A DNA stretch of 64,000 bases. It comes from Candidatus Opimibacter iunctus (GTDB lineage: Bacteria > Bacteroidota > Bacteroidia > Chitinophagales > Saprospiraceae). Below are positions 54,667 to 63,760 of this stretch, one piece after another (within the stretch, counting starts at the first letter, position 1; each line of letters opens with the position of its first letter). The notes beneath the pieces were generated by a model. That model had not been told where the DNA came from. It made no database searches and saw nothing but the letters and a program-made list of their open reading frames with translations. Both the position numbers and the translations under genes were made by a program. Where the stretch lies: positions 124,001 to 188,000 of the forward strand of contig JADJVH010000002.1 in NCBI GenBank assembly GCA_016716665.1, given 5' to 3'.

Positions 54667-55419
54667 CTACTCTCTGAAGCGATTGAGTAATTCTTCTTTC
54701 CTGGCTCTGCTGACAGGTAATTGCTTGCCATTTTTCAATTCGATAAATCCACCGTCCTGTCTTGAATAACTTTTCAGGAAGCCAACATTGGCAAGATAAG
54801 ATTGGTGGATGCGAAGAAAGCCTCCATCACGGATCATGGATTCAATATCTTTAAGGGTCTTTGGGATAAGCCTTTTTTTTCCGTCCTGTGTGTGGATATA
54901 GGTATAGTTTCCTTCAGCCTCACAATACATAATATCTTTCTTGTGAATGAATTCCAGCCCTTCCTGTGTCGGAACAGAGATGATATCCGGAAGGTAAGAA
55001 GTAGCATACTTATTGAGGATGGATTCTAGTTCTTCACTCCGGTGGTCCTGCTTTATCTTTTCAATAGCACGGTGCACGGCTTCGATAAGGTCAGGTGATT
55101 CAATGGGTTTGAGCAAGTAATCAAGTGCCTTGGAACGAAATGCCTTCAGTGCATATTCATTGTAAGCGGTTACAAAAATGACTTCAAAATCAATTGGCTG
55201 GAGTTGGTCCACCAGTTCAAAGCCATTGATCCATGGCATTTCAATGTCCAGGAAGACAATATCCGGTTTCAGGCTCTTTATCGCCTCCATGCCTTCCCTC
55301 GGGTCGGTATAGCTGCCAAGAAATTTGATGTCCGGGCAGTATTTCTTAAGCTCTATCGAAAGGGCTTTATTGCACAGTTCTTCGTCATCGATGGACAGCG
55401 CCGTGATATATTTATTCAT
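54667..55419 (-). CDS. LytTR-family response regulator
   Basis: A 250-residue regulator. The receiver has DD at 11-12, phospho-acceptor Asp58 in VFLDIEMPWING, and Lys in DYLLKPIESP. The C-terminal LytTR DNA-binding domain (~145-245) includes KDIMYCEAEGNYTYIHTQDG, MIRDGGFLRIHQSYLANV and NGKQLPVSRARKEELLNRF. It overlaps the upstream kinase gene by eight bases, so the two act as a LytS/AlgZ-type pair. Target genes unknown; the neighbouring TonB/T9SS genes are candidates. Confidence 0.94.
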   Translation of the reverse strand: MNKYITALSIDDEELCNKALSIELKKYCPDIKFLGSYTDPREGMEAIKSLKPDIVFLDIEMPWINGFELVDQLQPIDFEVIFVTAYNEYALKAFRSKALDYLLKPIESPDLIEAVHRAIEKIKQDHRSEELESILNKYATSYLPDIISVPTQEGLEFIHKKDIMYCEAEGNYTYIHTQDGKKRLIPKTLKDIESMIRDGGFLRIHQSYLANVGFLKSYSRQDGGFIELKNGKQLPVSRARKEELLNRFRE

Positions 55420-58400
55420 GGTGTTGAGGGATGATTATTTCTGAAATAGTACCTGATGTATGTCCGGCCTGATCTGCATGGTCATAGATGGACAGGCTGG
55501 CATCAATGATCTTCAATCTCCTTTTGACGAGCGAAACACCGAGGTGTTTCCGTGTGGTATGCTCGTTGTTCTGTTCACGGGCTTTAGCAAGCTGCAAGCC
55601 GATTCCATTGTCAATGATCTTGATGTGCACATTTGATTTCTCCCGAAAAGCGACGATGTGGATGAAGCCATCATGGGCTACGTACTTTATACCATGTACA
55701 ATGGCATTCTCCAGGAGCGGTTGCAGGATGAAGGGCGGTAGTTTTATGGCGGTCATCAATGATTCATCCTGGCAGCGAATGCTCCAGGTGAGTTTTGGCC
55801 CATACCTGAGTTGTTCAAGGCTCAAATAGTTCTCTGCGATATCAAGTTCTTCCTTTAACGTGAGAAGTTTTTCCTCAGCGCTGTCCAGCGAACTTCTGAC
55901 CAGTTTTGAAAAAGTGCCAATATAGTTGACCGCCTTTTCAGAATCACCTATCAACACCAGGCCCTTGATGCTGTTGAGGCAATTGAAGATAAAGTGAGGA
56001 TTCATCTGGGCCTTCAGGGCGGTCATCTCCAGTTGCTGTAGCTTGGATTGGAAGTCATATTCTTTTTGCAACTGCTTCAACCGGTACTGATAGGCAACAT
56101 AAGCCACCCCAATGCCCAATAAGAGGCATGCGCCATAAAACCATAAACGCTGGTACCAGGGAGGTAATATTTCAAAGACGACAGCTGCCTTCAGGATTTT
56201 TCCTGACCAAACCTATCGACCACTTTCAAATCAATGGAATACTTGCCCGGTTTTTGATTTACCAACTGGAGAACATCCGATTTCATCTGGATCCACGTTT
56301 CACCTTTCGTTGTATTCCTGTAATAATAGTTGAGGTTGTCAAAAAGGCCTGTATAGACTGCATCTGATTTGATAACAATATTGTTTTCATCATCGCGCAG
56401 CTTGAATGATGTTCCATTCATCATTTTCTGCCGGCCGTTTATCTCCATCCATTCGATCAGGTAACTCCGGAAAGAAGGTTGGGTTAATTGTTCAGGAAAA
56501 GCAATAATTTTCTTTAAGTCTGTCGTCAGGTAATATTGGTCTTTTGTTGTACTGAAGCCGTCATCCCAGTAGCCCAGATAGATCTGATCAAGGTAGGAAT
56601 AGGTTTTCTTGACGCGGAGTGTAGAGGCTTCCAGGCGAATCATAGTAAATTCGGCGGAGATCAGCAGGTCATCGCCTGACGCGCTGAGTTGGCCGAAACC
56701 TAGACCAGGAAAGGCAACATCGAGATAACTGTCGGTAACTGTCACTTCTGTGGAATCCAATACAGCATATTTCATTTTATCCCTCCACAACATGTAGAGG
56801 ACATCCTTGTGGATCAGGATCGGGATATAGGTATATCCATCAAGGTGAAGGAGTTGTTTTCGTTTTCCGGTAAGGGTGTTGTATTCGTAAACACTTCCTG
56901 GTGTTGAGTAATATACCTTATCGTTATAATGCTCTACCTCATATATAATATTTTCAGCAGAACAAATGGATTGGCCTTGTCCGTCAACTGAAATAAAATA
57001 CACCTCGTTGTTTATAGCGGCATAAAAGCCGTCTTGATCTGTAGCAATATCAGGGATATACGCTGTATTTGCGATGCCTCTCAATGGCACCTTTGTAAAA
57101 ACTTTTGACAGTGGGTGAAACCAGGTTAACGTATTACCCGTGACATTGAAGAAGAGTCTGCGCTCAGGAGAATAAAAAGTATTGGTGATGAATCCATCTA
57201 TTTCAGGGAATGAAATTTCTTTAAATTTTTTATCTTCAAATTGCAGGATTCTGTTAGTGGTGTAGCTAAAGAAAATGCTTGTACCAGTGGAAGGGTCCAT
57301 CAGATGTGAAAGGAAATGATCCGCTGGCCCTGCCGTGTAGGTCAGGATTTGTGTGGGTTCATACCTGAGTACATAGCCGTGTTCACCTGTCCAGATGACA
57401 TTTTCGCGATCAAGGAAGGTGGAAGAAAAAGTTTTTCCGGAGATGGTGGTATCAATCAAGGTAGTTGTTCCATCATCTGATTTAAACCAGAAGGCACCCA
57501 GGCTTTGTTCAAGGCATAGGTAGGTGTTGGTTCCGGTCTTTTGGATTTTGGTGATCCAAAGTGATTTGTCCTTCAGGAGCGGCAATCGGGTGAGTTTCTT
57601 TGTAATAATATCATAGCTGTATATTTCGCCATTATTAGGGAAAAAATTAAGCAGTAAGCTGGTTGCATCAACCCATTCATACTCCAGGATATAGACGTAG
57701 GATTTTAACGCGGGATTTCGGCCGATATCGAAATCGGTGAGTTGTGTAAACTGAAGTGTTGTTTTGTCCAATACATAGATCTCATTGCTATGCAGACTGA
57801 AGAGCTGGTTAGCATCAAATGGATTTTGCTTTGGATGATTGGGCAGGTTGTAAGACCTGTGACGTAATACACTGTCCGCAAGCTGCGGAAAAGGTCGTAG
57901 CCATGTGGTAGAAAAGTCTTTCAGGCGTATCCGGTCATAGCCATACCAATGTACAGCATACAGCACCGAGTCACCTTCGGCCAATGTGGATTTAATATTA
58001 TCACAATGCAGGCCATCACTGCGGTTATAGTTTGTAAACCGGTTCCCTTTTCGGGAATAGAAGGAAAGACCTTTCTGATGGGAAAACCAAGCATTGCCAT
58101 CCGGCAAATGCGTGATGTGGTACACTTCTGTTGTTGGCAACGCTGTGCTGTCTGCCGGATTTGCTTCAAACTGGTAGAAATCCCTTCCATTAAACCGTGC
58201 CACCCCATGTTGTTGGGTAATCCAGATATAGCCTAAGCTATCCTGGCTGATATTATATACGTCTCCCTGGCCCAGGCCATTGAAAATACTCAATTCAGTT
58301 CTGGTGTACTGTTGAGCAGTTATCTCGGTACACATCCCCACCAGGAAAAGTAATGGCATCCATAGCCCAAGTGCTCGACCACGGATTTGATATTGCCGGC

Positions 58401-58443
58401 TTTTCCACGTTATCACCTTTATCCTATTCACTTTATAATCCAA
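55412..58443 (-). pseudogene. Beta-propeller LytS-type sensor kinase, split by a homopolymer frameshift
   Basis: From the ATG at 58443 (alternatively ATG 58359, where the signal-like MPLLFLVGMC begins) the protein has an extracellular two-component-propeller-type domain of ~700 residues (GLGQGDVYNISQDSLGYIWI and GNAWFSHQKGL units) and a Y_Y_Y-like beta domain ending KYSIDLKVVDRFGQEKS. At A5 on the coding strand (T5 at 56197-56201) a sixth A restores the frame: KILKAAVVFEILPPWYQRLW, a membrane segment (FYGACLLLGIGVAYVAY), a coiled coil and a His-kinase domain (QMNPHFIFNCLNSIKGL; ATPase IIDNGIGLQLA). The repaired gene is 3033 nt, 1010 residues. Confidence 0.88.
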
Positions 58444-58830
58444 ATCTAAGATTATAATCAGTGATCTGCCTGGCCAATTACTGATGTATCTCGCTTCGTG
58501 ACTATTCGGCTGATTTCCTGATTAATTGGTAATGGAACTCCAGGAGAAGACTTGCCGGGTGAGCTGGAGAAGGGACTCCTGTGCCCGGAGCCTGCTTGTC
58601 GTGGGAGACTTTGATCCAAAGGTTTTGGAGATTGACAAGGCATATTCAAGATGCGCGGACGGAATATTTGGCAAGGGCTAAAATGCCAATTACTCACAAA
58701 TTGAACTGAATATCATTTCGGAATTACGAAATAGTAGATAGCGAACGGCAGACTATAATCATCCAAATACTTTTGATTCAGCAACAGTGTTTGTTCCTGT
58801 GCAGATTCTCAAACGTAAATAGCATGACAT
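58444..58830. other. Intergenic region, no features recognised
   Basis: No credible gene in these 387 bases. A weak open frame on the minus strand (58458-58697) has no recognisable features. The stretch separates the divergent kinase and the surface-protein cluster and probably carries both promoters; I see no clear TAnnTTTG box. Confidence 0.4.
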
Positions 58831-59322
58831 ATGGAAGTTGAAAAATGGATGATTCGTCTGACGGCCTTTATATTTCTTTCTATTCCAGGATGGAAAGCCA
58901 GTGCACAATGCCTGATCAGTTCCATGATTTCATCAGGGTATTCATCCGGGAATTGTCATGGATTAATATTTCAACAATCCATTGGGCCTGTTTTTTCCGG
59001 ATATGGATCCTGTGGTGAATTGACCTTCACATCTCCGATCACAGAGTCAGATGTCATCTCAGGCAATGTGCCTGTCGAATCAGAAGCCATGGTCCGGGTT
59101 TATCCCAATCCTTTGAAAGACGACCTGTTTATTGAAACGGTTGATTTCCGTTCCGGAGAAATCAGGATCTATTCACTGCTGGGGAGTCTTGTCTATGCGG
59201 GCGCCCTGAATCACACTCGCCAAAGCAACCTCGACCTGTCAGCATTGACCAATGGAGTTTATCTGGTGAAGGTGATCATCGATGAAACTAAATGTACAAC
59301 CTATACAATCATAAAATCCTGA
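58831..59322 (+). CDS. Small exported protein with T9SS sorting domain
   Basis: A 163-residue protein: signal peptide (MEVEKWMIRL...KASAQ, to residue ~25), a Cys/Ser/Gly-rich middle (CLISSMISSGYSSGNCHG, SGYGSCGELTF) and a C-terminal type A sorting domain (VYPNPLKDDLFIE...NGVYLVKVIID...TYTIIKS). The mature cargo part is only ~45 residues. It is the first gene of a rightward cluster, with the next gene 4 bases on. Cargo function unknown; it may be an anchor or adaptor for the following fibre protein. Confidence 0.85.
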   Translation: MEVEKWMIRLTAFIFLSIPGWKASAQCLISSMISSGYSSGNCHGLIFQQSIGPVFSGYGSCGELTFTSPITESDVISGNVPVESEAMVRVYPNPLKDDLFIETVDFRSGEIRIYSLLGSLVYAGALNHTRQSNLDLSALTNGVYLVKVIIDETKCTTYTIIKS

Positions 59323-59326
59323 AATA

Positions 59327-61072
59327 ATGAAACAACTCATTTTCTTCTTCTTCCTCATGCTTGGGAGCATGTGTTCAATCGGTCAAGGATTTACATACCA
59401 GTCTGTGGTTCGCAATAGTTCCGGAGAACCCCAGGCCAGCCTGGTCGTTTATCTGAAGTTTGACATCCTGGATGGCTCACCAACAGGTACATTATTGTAT
59501 AGCGAGACACAAGCACCGATCACTGATGCGTTTGGTTGGTTTTCCGTGGAAGTAGGGACAGGGACATCTGTCTTTGGAAATATCGCTGATGTCAATTGGA
59601 ATGACGGCCCCAAATACCTCAAAGTAGAATGTGGTGAAAGCAATAGCGGCCCCTATGCTGAAATCACCACCTCCCAGATTAACTATAGCGCATTTCGCGG
59701 ACCCCAGGGACCCCAGGGAAATCCAGGCCCACAAGGGCCTCAAGGTGAGCAGGGACTTCAGGGTGACCAAGGTCCTGAGGGACCAGCCGGTAATGGAATT
59801 TCGATCGTTGGAACGGTGCCCGATGAAGCAAGTCTGGATCCTGCTTATATGGGCAATGAGGGAGACATCGTCATCGCGGAAGACACTGGTACCGGGTTTG
59901 TTTGGAATGGAGATGAATGGGTTTCGATAGGACAGATTCAAGGTCCTCAAGGCCCGGAAGGACAACAGGGCCTTACAGGTCCTGAGGGACCGCAAGGTGA
60001 TCCGGGTCCTCAAGGAGCACAGGGTGAACAAGGCCCTCAAGGATTGCAAGGACCAGCCGGACCTCAGGGAGAGGAAGGCCCTGAAGGCCCTCAAGGGCTT
60101 GCTGGTCCGCAAGGGGAAGATGGTCCTGCCGGTCCGCAAGGTCCACAGGGCTCACAAGGTCCTGAAGGTCCGGTGGGTCCAGCCGGTCCTCAAGGGGCAA
60201 CCGGACCGCAAGGTGCGACAGGCCCTGTTGGACCACAAGGTCCGACTGGACCTCAAGGCCCTCAAGGTCCTGTAGGACCGGCAGGTACCTATACAGCCGG
60301 TACCGGTATCACGATTGCAGGCGATGTCATCAGTGCACAGAACACAACTGCACTTTGGAATGCAAATCAACTTCAAGGCAGACCAATATCAGCCGGTGCT
60401 CCAACCCAGGGATTTGTATTAAAGTGGTTCCCTTTTAATACCCAGCAATGGGAGGCAGCACCGGATCTGGACTCCAATCCATGGTCTTTGATCTCAGGGG
60501 GTATTCAATATCAGGGTACACAAGTATTGAATAATGAAGTGAGGATAGGTGGTAGCTCCTGGGGCTTGATACGTGGGGTCAGTACGGCGATGATTATGGG
60601 ATTTAACAGCACCGATAGGGTCGGCTTGTATAGTTCAGGAACAGAATGGGGACCATCTGTCCACAATACCATCAAGCTCGGTTCATCCTCGTTCAGATGG
60701 TCAGAAATATGGAGCGTAAATGGTTTGAATACATCCTCTGATGCTCGACTTAAAAAAGATATTCTTCCTCTTACCAATAGTCTGGACAAGGTTATGAAAA
60801 TGAATCCTGTATCCTATCACTGGAAGGTGGATGATGGTAACACCCACATTGGTTTCCTTGCACAAGAGCTGGATGAAGTCCTGCCTGAGGTAGTGCGTAA
60901 GCCTTTAGGACGCCAGGCAAGTGCAGATGATGCCCGGACCATCAATCCAGAAGATGATGTCTATGCAGTCAATTATTCAGAGATCATTCCTGTGCTGGTG
61001 AAAGCCATCCAGGAGCAGCAGGAGATCATACGACAACTTGAAGAGCGGATTGTAAAGATGGAGAACAAATAG
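59327..61072 (+). CDS. Collagen-like fibre protein with C-terminal S74 self-cleaving chaperone domain
   Basis: A 581-residue exported protein: signal peptide to SIGQG (residue ~20); a head domain (~21-125); 11 Gly-X-Y triplets (GPQGPQGNPGPQ...); a short globular spacer; 38 more triplets (GPQGPEGQQGLTGPEG...); a beta segment (TAGTGITIAGDVISAQN); and a C-terminal peptidase S74/endosialidase-type domain starting SSDARLKKDI (Ser471 and Lys476, the expected dyad), with YHWK...HIGFLAQELDEVLPEVV and a coiled-coil end. S74 domains fold fibres into trimers and then cut themselves off. It is probably a secreted trimeric fibre. No hydroxylation is expected, so the triple helix would rest on the GPQ/GPA-rich composition. 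Confidence 0.92.
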   Translation: MKQLIFFFFLMLGSMCSIGQGFTYQSVVRNSSGEPQASLVVYLKFDILDGSPTGTLLYSETQAPITDAFGWFSVEVGTGTSVFGNIADVNWNDGPKYLKVECGESNSGPYAEITTSQINYSAFRGPQGPQGNPGPQGPQGEQGLQGDQGPEGPAGNGISIVGTVPDEASLDPAYMGNEGDIVIAEDTGTGFVWNGDEWVSIGQIQGPQGPEGQQGLTGPEGPQGDPGPQGAQGEQGPQGLQGPAGPQGEEGPEGPQGLAGPQGEDGPAGPQGPQGSQGPEGPVGPAGPQGATGPQGATGPVGPQGPTGPQGPQGPVGPAGTYTAGTGITIAGDVISAQNTTALWNANQLQGRPISAGAPTQGFVLKWFPFNTQQWEAAPDLDSNPWSLISGGIQYQGTQVLNNEVRIGGSSWGLIRGVSTAMIMGFNSTDRVGLYSSGTEWGPSVHNTIKLGSSSFRWSEIWSVNGLNTSSDARLKKDILPLTNSLDKVMKMNPVSYHWKVDDGNTHIGFLAQELDEVLPEVVRKPLGRQASADDARTINPEDDVYAVNYSEIIPVLVKAIQEQQEIIRQLEERIVKMENK

Positions 61073-61131
61073 CACCGTTGTCCCGGAGAAAAGTGATTCA
61101 TGAATCTGGTTTACTTTTTTAATTGATACAT

Positions 61132-62037
61132 ATGAAATTAGTTTTCATGGTTCTGATGGGGTTATTCTTCGCTACGGAATTATTGTCTCAAGAACAACCG
61201 GCCCCTTCAACTGAGGCCCCATCAACTGAGGAGCCATCTTCGAGAAGAAGATCAGAGGCACCTTCATCAGGATCCCGAACTGTCTTGCGTACCATGTTTC
61301 AAAATACCGATGATTGCGAAACCGATGATTGTCCTTGTTGCATTTTTCTGAGTAATGACAGTCTGGGCCGTGAGACCCCCCGTCAACACCATCGGCGCGT
61401 GATGACTACTGTCTGCAAGCGTGATCACAACGGGATGGACAATGTCGATGTGCTATGGGGCACGGCAGAAGAGTTGACTATTGGGGATGAGATATTCCAG
61501 ATATATAATTCGGATCGAAATCAACGTAACGTAATCCGGCAGGCCCTGGAAGTCCTGCCTGCTGCTTATTTGCAGGCTGTGTCCGAAAACATCAGGATAG
61601 GTAATCCGAACAATGGTAGTAAAAATGCACCTGGTACCGGAAGAGTGGGAGGGGGAAGCCGAAGATGTTCAGTTTCTAATCCTGCATATGAGTATATCAT
61701 CATTGATCCCCGCGCATTTGAACGTGGGCAGTCAACTGATCCCAGAATGACAATACTCCATGAGGTAGGCCATTTTGTAGATCGGGAATATGGAATAGCG
61801 GAAAGTCTGCTGGCCACACATCGCGCGCAATTTACTGAGTATATGGATCTGTACCGCGGAGATTCCCGTGGTAATGATGAAGTTATCGCGCAGGGGATTA
61901 TGTGTTATTTTTTCAGAAAACACTTCCGTAGCAGTTTATTCACCACAGAACCCGAAAATTACGAACCAGGCGGTCCTTCTCTTTTCCCACAGTGGCTCCT
62001 GGACATTATAGAAGCTGATATTGAAAGCCGGAGCTGA
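61132..62037 (+). CDS. Exported putative zinc metalloprotease (HEVGH)
   Basis: A 301-residue secreted protein: signal peptide ending LLSQE (residue ~20), a Pro/Ser/Thr/Glu-rich linker (PSTEAPSTEEPSS), a Cys-rich part (DDCETDDCPCC) and a C-terminal catalytic domain with HEVGHFVDREYG (His210, Glu211, His214) and a further Glu at 250 in DEVIAQGIMCYFF, which may be the third zinc ligand, as in the lethal-factor-like ATLF fold. The ATG at 61132 is the start; an upstream TTG adds only three residues. Substrate unknown; the neighbouring fibre or host proteins are candidates. Stop and next start are spaced by one base. Confidence 0.72.
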   Translation: MKLVFMVLMGLFFATELLSQEQPAPSTEAPSTEEPSSRRRSEAPSSGSRTVLRTMFQNTDDCETDDCPCCIFLSNDSLGRETPRQHHRRVMTTVCKRDHNGMDNVDVLWGTAEELTIGDEIFQIYNSDRNQRNVIRQALEVLPAAYLQAVSENIRIGNPNNGSKNAPGTGRVGGGSRRCSVSNPAYEYIIIDPRAFERGQSTDPRMTILHEVGHFVDREYGIAESLLATHRAQFTEYMDLYRGDSRGNDEVIAQGIMCYFFRKHFRSSLFTTEPENYEPGGPSLFPQWLLDIIEADIESRS

Positions 62038-62038
62038 T

Positions 62039-63760
62039 ATGCGACTCCTCAGTTCTATCATATTACTTTTTACCGTTTGGAGCGTTATCGGTCAGGATCT
62101 CAGTAATCTGAAATCAGGCAACACCTTTGATGTCAATGGCACAGCATCACTTTCCATTTCATACAATGGCGTCAATTCTTCATCGGATAGTCTTGTCAAC
62201 CACGCCGATTCCTATTCCATTGGATTGAGAGGCAGCCTTTCGTTTTTAGGGATTGTCATGCCGATGCAATTAAATTACCGGAAAGGACAATTTAATGCAT
62301 CTACAGCCAACCCCTTCTTTCGCCTGGGTCTGAGTCCAAGCTATAAATGGGCGAAAGTCCATCTCGGATACCGGACCATGCAATTCAGCAAATATTCGTT
62401 GAGTGATATCACCTTCTTTGGCGCTGGCATTGAAATCAATCCCGGTAATCTGAGAATGGCAGCCATGTATGGTGAACTCAAGACCCCAAACTTTAACCTG
62501 GATACCCTGGCGTATCATGCAGACCTGATTTCAAACTACAAACGGAAAGCGCACGGATTTAAACTTGGGTTTGGAAAGCAACGCAATTATTTTGACGTAT
62601 TCTACTTCAAGGCAAAAGACAAATATGATGTTGCCGATGCTGAGGAGTTTTATATCACCCTCCTTCCTCCGCCTGAAAACCTGGTTATTGGTTTTGATAC
62701 CCGGTTTGTCCTCTTCAAGAAGTTGACTGCTGCACTCAATATCAATATGTCTGCAGTGACCAACAACCAGAATGCTTCGGATGAAAGTATCGTCGAAGAC
62801 CTGGATGAAGGTCTTCGCAAGGCTTTAAATTCGTTGATTACCTTCAATAGTACGACAAGGGCCAACACAGCCGGTGAAGCCAGTCTCCATTGGAATGACA
62901 AATATTTCAATATTGGGGTCTTATACAAGCGCATAGATCCCAATTATGCAAGTTTTGGAATCCACTATGTCCTTGATGACCTGGAAAATTATACCATCAA
63001 CGGGGGTGTGCGGATATTGAAAAGCAGGGTGAATATAAATGGGAATGTAGGTGTGCAACGGAATAACCTCAAGAATATCCGAAGCAATACCACAGAACGT
63101 GTCATCTATAACATCAACAGCAGCATTATCCTTAAATCAAATGCAGGGGTAAACCTCACCTATTCCAATTTTGCGGTTGATCAGAAGGCTGGATTTGTCA
63201 TGCTCAATGACACCTTCCGGCTCGTCCAGAATACCAGTGTCATCAGCATAACTCCTTTTTACAACTGGGGCGCACAGAAAACCAAACATAGTGTCCAGGT
63301 CAATCTCAACCGAAGCCTGGTGCAGGACATAAGTCCGCTGAGTGATATTCAATCGAACGGAAAGACGTCCGCCCAGGTAATCAGCTACCGACGGGAAATG
63401 AAATCCTCTGACTGGAGCCTGGGCCTGGGTCTCCAACGAAATGAAAGCAATTTTAAAGGTGTCATCAGTGAACGCAGAGGTGGTAATGTCTTTGTAGGAA
63501 AACGATTTGATGAAAAAGGTATCCAGCTTTCATTGCAAACGGGCTATAGTATCCTCAGCCTCAACCATGAAAAAGATGGCTATGCACTCAACAGTGTGCT
63601 GACGGCCTCCTGGAAAATAACCAAGAGGGCCTCTCTCAATGCGTTACTTGGCTATCTCAACAAGGCTTCTACCATCAGCCGCCAATATGACGAGATCAGG
63701 TTTTCAATAAACCTCGCTTATAACCTTATAGATACCAAAGGAAATGGAAAAGAAAAGTAA
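62039..63760 (+). CDS. Predicted outer-membrane beta-barrel protein
   Basis: A 573-residue exported protein (MRLLSSIILLFTVWSVIGQ signal). The mature part is a series of amphipathic strands with aromatic girdle-type residues (FRLGLSPSYKWAKVHLGYRTM, FNIGVLYKRIDPNYASFGIHYVL, VNLTYSNFAVDQKAGFVML) ending NLAYNLIDTKGNGKEK. This is a porin/TonB-barrel-like composition with no plug, so I call it an outer-membrane beta-barrel of unknown type. It overlaps the next gene by 17 bases, indicating a translationally coupled pair. Confidence 0.65.
   Translation: MRLLSSIILLFTVWSVIGQDLSNLKSGNTFDVNGTASLSISYNGVNSSSDSLVNHADSYSIGLRGSLSFLGIVMPMQLNYRKGQFNASTANPFFRLGLSPSYKWAKVHLGYRTMQFSKYSLSDITFFGAGIEINPGNLRMAAMYGELKTPNFNLDTLAYHADLISNYKRKAHGFKLGFGKQRNYFDVFYFKAKDKYDVADAEEFYITLLPPPENLVIGFDTRFVLFKKLTAALNINMSAVTNNQNASDESIVEDLDEGLRKALNSLITFNSTTRANTAGEASLHWNDKYFNIGVLYKRIDPNYASFGIHYVLDDLENYTINGGVRILKSRVNINGNVGVQRNNLKNIRSNTTERVIYNINSSIILKSNAGVNLTYSNFAVDQKAGFVMLNDTFRLVQNTSVISITPFYNWGAQKTKHSVQVNLNRSLVQDISPLSDIQSNGKTSAQVISYRREMKSSDWSLGLGLQRNESNFKGVISERRGGNVFVGKRFDEKGIQLSLQTGYSILSLNHEKDGYALNSVLTASWKITKRASLNALLGYLNKASTISRQYDEIRFSINLAYNLIDTKGNGKEK

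Noticed and set aside
56191..56210. Separate sensor protein and kinase as two natural genes
   Set aside because: The kinase fragment lacks its own ATG before the membrane segment, and adding one A joins the Y_Y_Y end, membrane segment and kinase into a standard architecture.
59492..60376. Open frames antisense to the collagen-like gene
   Set aside because: They arise from the regular Gly-Pro codon pattern of the Gly-X-Y repeats and are Leu/Arg-rich low-complexity.
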